Source: Hysterangium stoloniferum (Eukaryota > Basidiomycota > Agaricomycetes > Hysterangiales > Hysterangiaceae). Taken from it: 64,000 nucleotides of DNA. The notes under the pieces are model-generated. The model was not told where the DNA came from, did not search any database, and saw only the letters and a program-made list of their open reading frames with translations. Of this stretch, positions 58,097 to 64,000 are shown piece after piece. Position numbers and translations under genes: made by a program. Position 1 is the first letter of the stretch. Every line of letters begins with the position of its first letter. The stretch covers positions 186,001-250,000 of the forward strand of contig WHVD01000006.1 of assembly GCA_015178975.1 (NCBI GenBank), read 5' to 3'.

Positions 58097-58766
58097 ATGA
58101 GCTCTTTGCTGTTCTCAACAATCGATGTCACTCGTCAAGGTCAGTGAAGCCAGCATTAGCAAGCCTTATCACCATTCAAGTCAAATTTATCTAGCATTTT
58201 ATCGATCTGCGTTGTCGTATGCTATTGTAAATCTCAAACCTATTGTTCCCGGGCGTGAGTAGGCACCTTACGGAATCCTCTCGTCACCCCGTCGATATAG
58301 CTTTGATAACGATGCATTTCTAGATGTCTTGGTGATCCCAACACGACCCGTAGAAAGACTGGCAGATCTCACACAGGATGAAGTATCGTCTTTATTCGGG
58401 ACCGCCCAGAAGGTTGGTAACGCCATCGAGAGCGCGTATAAAGCCGATGCCTTAACTATGGCTTGCCAAGTTTGTCTTTGCTCTCCTTATCCATCATTTA
58501 CGTGAATATTCTATCTACAGGATGGTAAAGCGGCAGGGCAATCGATACCCCACGTACACATCCACATTCTTCCCAGGCGTTTCAAGGGTGACAGATTTGA
58601 AGGCGCGGATGATAACATTTATCCGGCCATTGAACGCGCCGAGATAGAACTAGCGAAGGACATACAGCCCGAGGCTCTGAAAGTTGACGCCGATGAAGAC
58701 CGAAAACCCCGCTCACTTGAAGAAATGGAAAATGAAGCAAATTGGCTGAGATCATTTTTCAATTAG
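58097..58766 (+). CDS. HIT-family hydrolase, Fhit-like (bis(5'-adenosyl)-triphosphatase)
   Basis: Predicted dinucleoside polyphosphate hydrolase cleaving Ap3A/Ap4A-type compounds. Exons 58097-58139, 58195-58254, 58324-58469 and 58521-58766 give 164 residues. The Fhit subgroup is shown by YAIVNLKPIVPGHVLVIPTR, then VERLADLT and the histidine triad in QSIPHVHIHILPRR. A charged C-terminal extension (EEMENEANWLRSFFN) follows, as in yeast Hnt2 and Fhit relatives. The 3' end lies about 160 bases from the convergent RING-protein gene. Confidence 0.9.
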
Positions 58767-58923
58767 GTTGAATGAAAATTATTATTTGTCGAAATCAACC
58801 AACTTTTTTTTTTAAGTTCACTTTATCAATCTATATATACGTTTATCTCTAACTTCCCCCTATCGTATCTCACCGCCATCCGATGATGCTACACTACAAT
58901 ACACCGAAATACTGATACAACTA

Positions 58924-60985
58924 TTAACGGCGGCGTCCTGTATTCGGTCCACCTCCTAGAATGACTAACTTCTGACTTCGACCTTGCTTGCGTCCGCCGC
59001 CTCGTTGCTGCATCTCATGCCAAGCCGTATCTATATCCCATTCATCATCATGTACCTCTTCTCGATTCGCTATTCGTGCAGGAGGTCGAGCAGATGATGT
59101 TGAATGCAGCGCTGAGGCAAAACTGCGTGAACCCCAAGCCCCTTGTGGGGTTTCCGGAACAACGTTCTGTGTCGGTTGTGTCTCTGACACGACTTCAATT
59201 GGCCCGGTAGACGACCAATCGTCGGGCATCTTCAAAGAGCTGAAGGCGTCATCACCCCATTGGGCCGGGCCGTATATTCGGTCTCTCTCTGTCTCCTCTG
59301 CGCGTATCTTGGCCTTATCATCTCTCCTTGTCTTCTCTTTCCGTTTAATGCGACGTGTCTTCACGGCGCCTTCGAAATTCTTCATGGTCTCAGTCCCAAC
59401 AACAGATTCCAGATTGGCTTCCACGAATGCAACATCTGCACCGTCTGGGAACGCGAGATATTTGCAACGTTTCCGCAGATCATCATTAACAGAGCCCTCA
59501 GAGAAGGCTTCAACTTCGACGGTGATTTCATTCGGAAATGAGGTATGGCTGTTAAAATGCGATAGTAGAATTCGAATGTCAAGAGGATGCAGAAATATCG
59601 GGCTGCCTGATGCAGATTGATAATAGTAATATGTCGATGAAGAGGGTGGCGGTGGATTGAGATTGCGGCGTGACTTTAAAACTCTAGCAGTGTTGGTTCG
59701 AGGGAAAGATGCGCTTCCGCTCGGCGGATTGAGGGATAACAATTCAGTGGGAACATCATCACTCGAGTGAGCTTGAGGTTTCTCTATGGCCCTAATCAAA
59801 GCTTCCTTGGCTCCGGTATCTCTGCGCTGGATGTCCGCCAAATCTCTATGTGCCTTATCCACAGCACGTCGAAGTAACTCTGTATCCATCTCCTGGGCAA
59901 GTATTATCTGAGTCCGGACCTTGCTTTCTGCTGCATCGACGAAAAGGATGCTTAGGTCATCATTCATGCTTTGAAGCATGATTCTCTCTGCCTCCAATTC
60001 GTCGAGATCTCTCTGTAGATCGGCTGTAAGATACTCAGGTGTGGCAAGCATGAATTTGGAGAAGGTATACACGTCGGGTAGGAAGTGAAAGGGCGCTTGA
60101 TGCGAAGGAACTAGGTCTGAAGGCCAAGTGGGAGAACGTGGTAGGGCTAGGGTAGTTATGTGCGGACGCTGCATCAAGCGCATTCGGAGGCTCCTACGAG
60201 CCTTCGACGGGGAATTAAGATCCAGTCCAGACTCCTGTCCACAGTCTTGCTGGTCGGCAACGGACCCTGAGGTGTGACCGTCATACCACTTGACGCTTTT
60301 GAGTTGTTTCTCGTTTACAGAATCGAAACAGATCGGGCAGCGTATCCACTTGTCGATGTCAGAGATGTTCAGATAGTGAAGTATGCACTGGAAACAGAAC
60401 ACCTATCGGACTGGATCAGCGAAAGGAGGAATTCAACGCTCGATCATCTGTTCAATTACTCACATGGCCGCATTTCGTCATACGAGCAGCGGTAGGTGGT
60501 GAGAGACATATAGGACACGTTGTGATACCCTCATCACTCCGGTGGGATCCTGCCGTAGCAATTGTCGACGTCCGTGGTACGAGGACTTGCAGGACATCAT
60601 TCCATTGAAAGAAGCTAAGGCACGTGTAAGACTTTAAGACTCGCAACACGAAGAACATACACATCTGGATCCGTAAAGTGACGAGTATAATCCCCCGATG
60701 GCTTCATTACAAATCGATACTGTGCATTCACAAACCCTGGGAACAGCAGGTGAGATTGAGGTCATCGCCTATCTATGGTGGCTGCTCACTCTCTGTGCTT
60801 CGGGCTCCGTATGCATTCCCTGTGGTCTTTTTGCTACTCCTCCTGGGAAAGTTAGTATGAGGCTGTCTAGGTGGTAGCGAGAAGTTCAGCAGATGATTGA
60901 GAGATTGATTCGAGACAGATGACTTTGGTCCCCGTCTGGCCTGGGGATTTGGATTCGATACTGCAGGATTCGCCATTGGGGGCAT
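58924..60985 (-). CDS. RING-finger protein, RNF10/Mag2 homologue
   Basis: Likely E3 ubiquitin ligase of the RNF10/Mag2 family, which acts on small ribosomal subunit proteins (family knowledge). Four exons. The N terminus (start 60985 or 60976) has SLNHLLNFSLPPRQPH, the hallmark of the family. Then RFVNAQYRFVMKPSGDYTRH, then WNDVLQVLVPR. The C3HC4 RING: CPICLSPPTAARMTKCGHVF, CFQCILHY and RCPICFDSV, split by an intron after CGHV. The C-terminal half has the conserved YYYYQSASGSPIFLHPLDIR block, a charged coiled coil (TRRIKRKEKTRRDDKAKIRA) and a basic tail GPNTGRRR. The donor after ARSTE, at about 60780, was chosen to join the RFVNAQ block. Confidence 0.88.
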
Positions 60986-61176
60986 ACTAGATATCAATAT
61001 ATAAATAACAGGTGGAGAAGAAAAGCTTGATGAGAGGTTCTGGCCACCGTCTACCGAGGTACTCTCGGAGACGGGAGGGTGACTCCAATGATTACGTAAC
61101 AAAGTATTTTAAGAAAACAAATGCCAGGAAATATACACCCAGACTTAACAATGACGATAAACAAATTATATATAAA

Positions 61177-63286
61177 TCAGCTGTCTAACATGTCACCTAC
61201 TTCTTCCATAAACTGCTCATAATCATCCTTGCCCTTCTTCGCCTTTGAAGAATCCAATTTGGGTCTCTTCGGTAACGGGACAGCAGTAGAATTATCCTCT
61301 CCTTTTAGAGTTGGAAAATTAGACTTCAGTCTTCCCAATAAATCAGGTCGTATTGATAAATTATCACTCTCGTCTTCTTTGTCGGTGCTGTCGGCCCCAG
61401 GCGCAGCATTAATGCGCTTCGACGATGCAACAGAGACACCTGCTGCTGCTGCTGGCTTTTTCCTTTTAAGGGATGACGGTACAAATGCAGTGCTCTCCTT
61501 TTTCAAGTCCCTCAATTGAGCTGGTGCAGATATTGTGCTAGCATCGCTAGCCGCACCCACAGCAACTTGGGAAAGCCCTTGAGCCGTCGGAGGGCCAGTA
61601 CCTTCTGTAATGGGCTTATTTGGGAGTGGATGATTTAATTGCATTTGCTGTGCGCGATGAGCCTGATAGGTTTGATGTGGTGCGAATGAAAGGGGATCTT
61701 TCCGTGCGCTAATAGATTGTACACGAGGAGGTGGAGGGAATCCGGAGGGATGCGGAAGAAAACCCAGGGGAGGCGGCGGCGGACCAGGAAATCCAAAGGG
61801 AGGCGGTGGAGGAAGTCCAGGAGGTGGCGGCGGAAGACCAGGTGGAGGCGGTGGGGGAAGACCAGGTGGAGGTGGGGGAAGACCAGGTGGAGGTGGGGGA
61901 AGACCAGGTGGAGGTGGGGGAAGACCGGATGGAGGGGGTGAGGGAAGACCGGATGGAGGGGGTGGAGGAAAACCGGACGGAGGGGGTGGAGGAAGACCAG
62001 GTGGAGGGGGTGGGGGGGCATTAGGAAGAAGGGGAAATCCATGAGAAACCGGCTGAAAGGTTTGTGGTACCTGTGCAGAAGGGAATCCAGGTGGCAAGGT
62101 CGTCGGGACACCGGGTGGCGGTGGTAAGAATTGTGGGGGGTACGTGGTTGATGGATAAATTTGAGTAGTTGGTTTCTGCGTTGGAGGAAGATCTGGAGGA
62201 AGCGGAGGGAGTGGAGGTTCAGACACTGCAGGTGACCTGTGAGACTTGCAAGACGGGAATAAACAATGGGACTCATACTAGTTGATGGCGGTGGCCCTTC
62301 TGGCATTAGAATTTCATCGTCTGAATCATCCTGATTTCCATCGCTACCGCCAGCCTCACCAGTGGGAGGTGGACCCGCGGGCATAACTATATCATCATCT
62401 GAGACTGTAAAAGAAATTAGTAACAGAGTTGGAACACTTTCAGATCTCAGCGCGTGTAAAGGCTGTAAAGGCACCTTCGTCGTCGTCGCTATCTTCATCC
62501 TGACTGTCCACTTCGTCCGGTCGCAACACTGTACATCCCATTAACCCGCATATATAGCTGAAAAAAGAATGTAAATCTCACGTCGCTCCATGTAGGGCAT
62601 TCCCGGCGGCGGCACACCAAAGGGGTTCATGACTGGATCATAGTAGATACTCCGGTCAGGATGTCGCGGAATACCATTCTTATCAAAAATCTTTCTTTGC
62701 TTCTTCTGCACTTCTTCTTTGTCGGCACCTTGTTCGTTTTTTTTGTAGCGCCCACGAAATACTAATTTCATATGCTCTGGATGCTCCGCAACCCACTCAT
62801 CTTTCTTTTTGTTGATACGAGATAGCTCAGTCCGGAGGGAAGCTAACTGAGCCTTTTGAGCAGCCGATATCACGCCATCGGTGTCTAGGCCACACAAATC
62901 TTATGGGCATATTGTGGAATATTTAGGCATGAGGCTCACCGGCTTTCTCCAAACGTTCGATATCCTCTTCGATGCCTGGAGTTCGTATATCAGCCTCTAA
63001 GAACTTGTATATCAGAAGCTGGACACACTAGTAGTATCCTTCTTTACTAGGGCAAAATCACGTGTTTTCTGCCGTTCTGTTTTGTTCTAAAAGCATCCCA
63101 TGAATTGGCCACTCCAAAATCGGTGGGCGACTTCAGCCTAAGGGCAAGGCAAAGGTAACGCCTACCTTCTTTAGTTCCTTCTTTCGCTCCGCCTTTCCTG
63201 TTCTGACGTGAGAATAGAAATTGAACGTTTTGGATCGACTACTTACTATGTGCATCTGCTGGATTGAGGTTCTTTCCCTTCACCAT
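61177..63286 (-). CDS. WBP11-like proline-rich splicing protein
   Basis: Homologue of WW-domain-binding protein 11, a spliceosome-associated protein. Start ATG at 63286: MVKGKNLNPADAH, then RKAERKKELKK and TERQKTRDFALVKKD, the highly conserved N-terminal block. Then IRTPGIEEDIERLEKA, QLASLRTELSRINKKKDEW and IPRHPDRSIYYDPVMNPFG, also family-typical. Two acidic DDDIVMPAGPPP / DDEILMPEGPPP repeats precede a long proline tract of GLPPPPP units (about 61780-62020), the expected ligand for WW domains. The C terminus is DYEQFMEEVGDMLDS. About seven exons by eye; the small middle exons near 63000-63100 are tentative. Confidence 0.87.
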
Positions 63287-63403
63287 CCCAGCTGTACGGT
63301 GTAGATAATCAGTATTTCGGTGTTAAGTATTGACCTCCAGATGCCTCACGTGATTCTGTGACAGTGACGCTGGCCTCATTTTGTCTTTTCTGCCTGGAAC
63401 GAT
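63287..63403. promoter_or_regulatory. Short shared intergenic region (divergent promoter)
   Basis: Only 117 bases separate the start codons of the WBP11-like gene (minus) and ERG2 (plus), so both promoters must overlap here or extend into coding sequence. Contains TCACGTGA at 63347-63354, a palindromic E-box core that bHLH regulators could bind. That role is inference. Confidence 0.55.
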
Positions 63404-64000
63404 ATGGGAAAAGCTGAATTAAAGGCTATACCCAACAAGCTAAAGCGTCGCCATGATTATACCGGCATGGCCCTTATATGGGGGTCGTTCTTATTTCTTG
63501 CTATAGCAGGTTGTGCATATCTTGATTCCATTAGGGTATAATTGGACTTTTATGCGCTTCTGCCATGCTAATATAAGTGATCTAGGAGCGTTTCTATGTG
63601 TTTGAGCCCACTTTTCTACATGCATTGTCTAAAGATGCTGTATCCACCCACGGAAATGCAACGGATCTCATTATAAACCATATTATATCCAACCTAAGCG
63701 AGACGTATTCGACTACGGACGGATCGACTCCTCAAATCGCTCTTCAAACCCAAACAAGTCCAGAGCATTGGGTACTAAACAATGCTGGAGGGGCGATGGG
63801 AGCGATGCTCATTATTCACGCGTCTGTCACTGAGTATCTCATCATTTTTGGAACCCCATTGGGGACCGAAGGCCACACAGGCCGTCATACTGCCGATGAC
63901 TATTTCCACATCCTAGTTGGCGAACAATGGGCTTTTTCGGCGGGGGCTGTGGAGAAAGAGGTAATGACATGCGGCTGATTTCAACACTGGCCAAGTTTAA
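63404..64000 (+). CDS. ERG2: C-8 sterol isomerase ERG2, 5' part
   Basis: ER enzyme converting fecosterol to episterol in ergosterol synthesis; related to the sigma-1 receptor. Exon 1 63404-63535 encodes a short basic N terminus and a membrane segment (MALIWGSFLFLAIAGCAYL). Exon 2 63586-63960 carries FYVFEPTFLHALSKDAVSTH, then HWVLNNAGGAMGAMLIIHAS, TEYLIIFGTPLGTEGHTGRH and TADDYFHILVGEQWAF, all hallmark blocks of the family. A GT donor (GTAATG) follows at 63961 and the rest of the gene lies beyond the window. No defect seen in the visible part. Confidence 0.93.

Noticed and set aside
58988-59620. Plus-strand 210-codon frame
   Set aside because: Antisense to the well-supported RNF10/Mag2 coding exon; no domain of its own.
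61635-62498. Long minus-strand frame rich in His/Leu/Pro and plus-strand frames rich in Arg/Trp and Glu/Val opposite the proline tract
   Set aside because: Shadow frames of the GLPPPPP-encoding tract of the WBP11-like gene.

Overview
The window looks like fungal nuclear DNA, most likely from a basidiomycete of the Agaricomycetes. The evidence is many short introns (about 37-115 bp, mostly GT-AG), compact genes on both strands, fungal gene families (ERG2, Gos1, fungal-type myo-inositol oxygenase, Mag2/RNF10) and abundant LTR, hAT, pogo, Tc1 and Ngaro-type elements. Introns were placed by hand from splice consensus and protein-family similarity. Domain names come from recognition, not from a search.

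Layout. (1) 1-4.6 kb: the 3' end of a mitochondrial aspartate/glutamate carrier gene, then a 15-exon secreted Thr/Ser/Tyr-rich repeat protein. (2) 5.5-42 kb: a 36-37 kb island of transposable elements with no recognisable host gene. Its left part is a nest about five levels deep: an LTR relic holds a pogo-type transposon; the pogo element holds two solo LTRs of a 1.2 kb family; one of these holds two smaller solo LTRs, and the other holds a 10.3 kb hAT transposon; the hAT holds a 5.1 kb Ngaro-type tyrosine-recombinase retroelement and two more solo LTRs. Exact target-site duplications support most levels. The right part holds further solo LTRs, a Tc1 element with 217-bp terminal inverted repeats, a second hAT relic, two minisatellites and a foldback repeat. 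(3) 44.6-48.5 kb: a GNAT acetyltransferase and an amidase, both minus strand. (4) 50.8-53 kb: the Golgi SNARE Gos1 and a protein of unknown function ending in a CaaX box. (5) 55-64 kb: a tRNA-derived SINE-like sequence, myo-inositol oxygenase, an Fhit-like HIT hydrolase, an RNF10/Mag2 RING protein, a WBP11-like splicing protein and, divergently, the sterol C-8 isomerase ERG2, which runs off the window.

The host genes are ordinary housekeeping or metabolic genes without an evident shared pathway. I found no CRISPR array, no plasmid or phage feature and no clearly new multi-gene system. The most unusual items are the nested transposon island, a sequence box shared by otherwise different LTR families, the exon-duplicated surface protein and several GC-AG introns.
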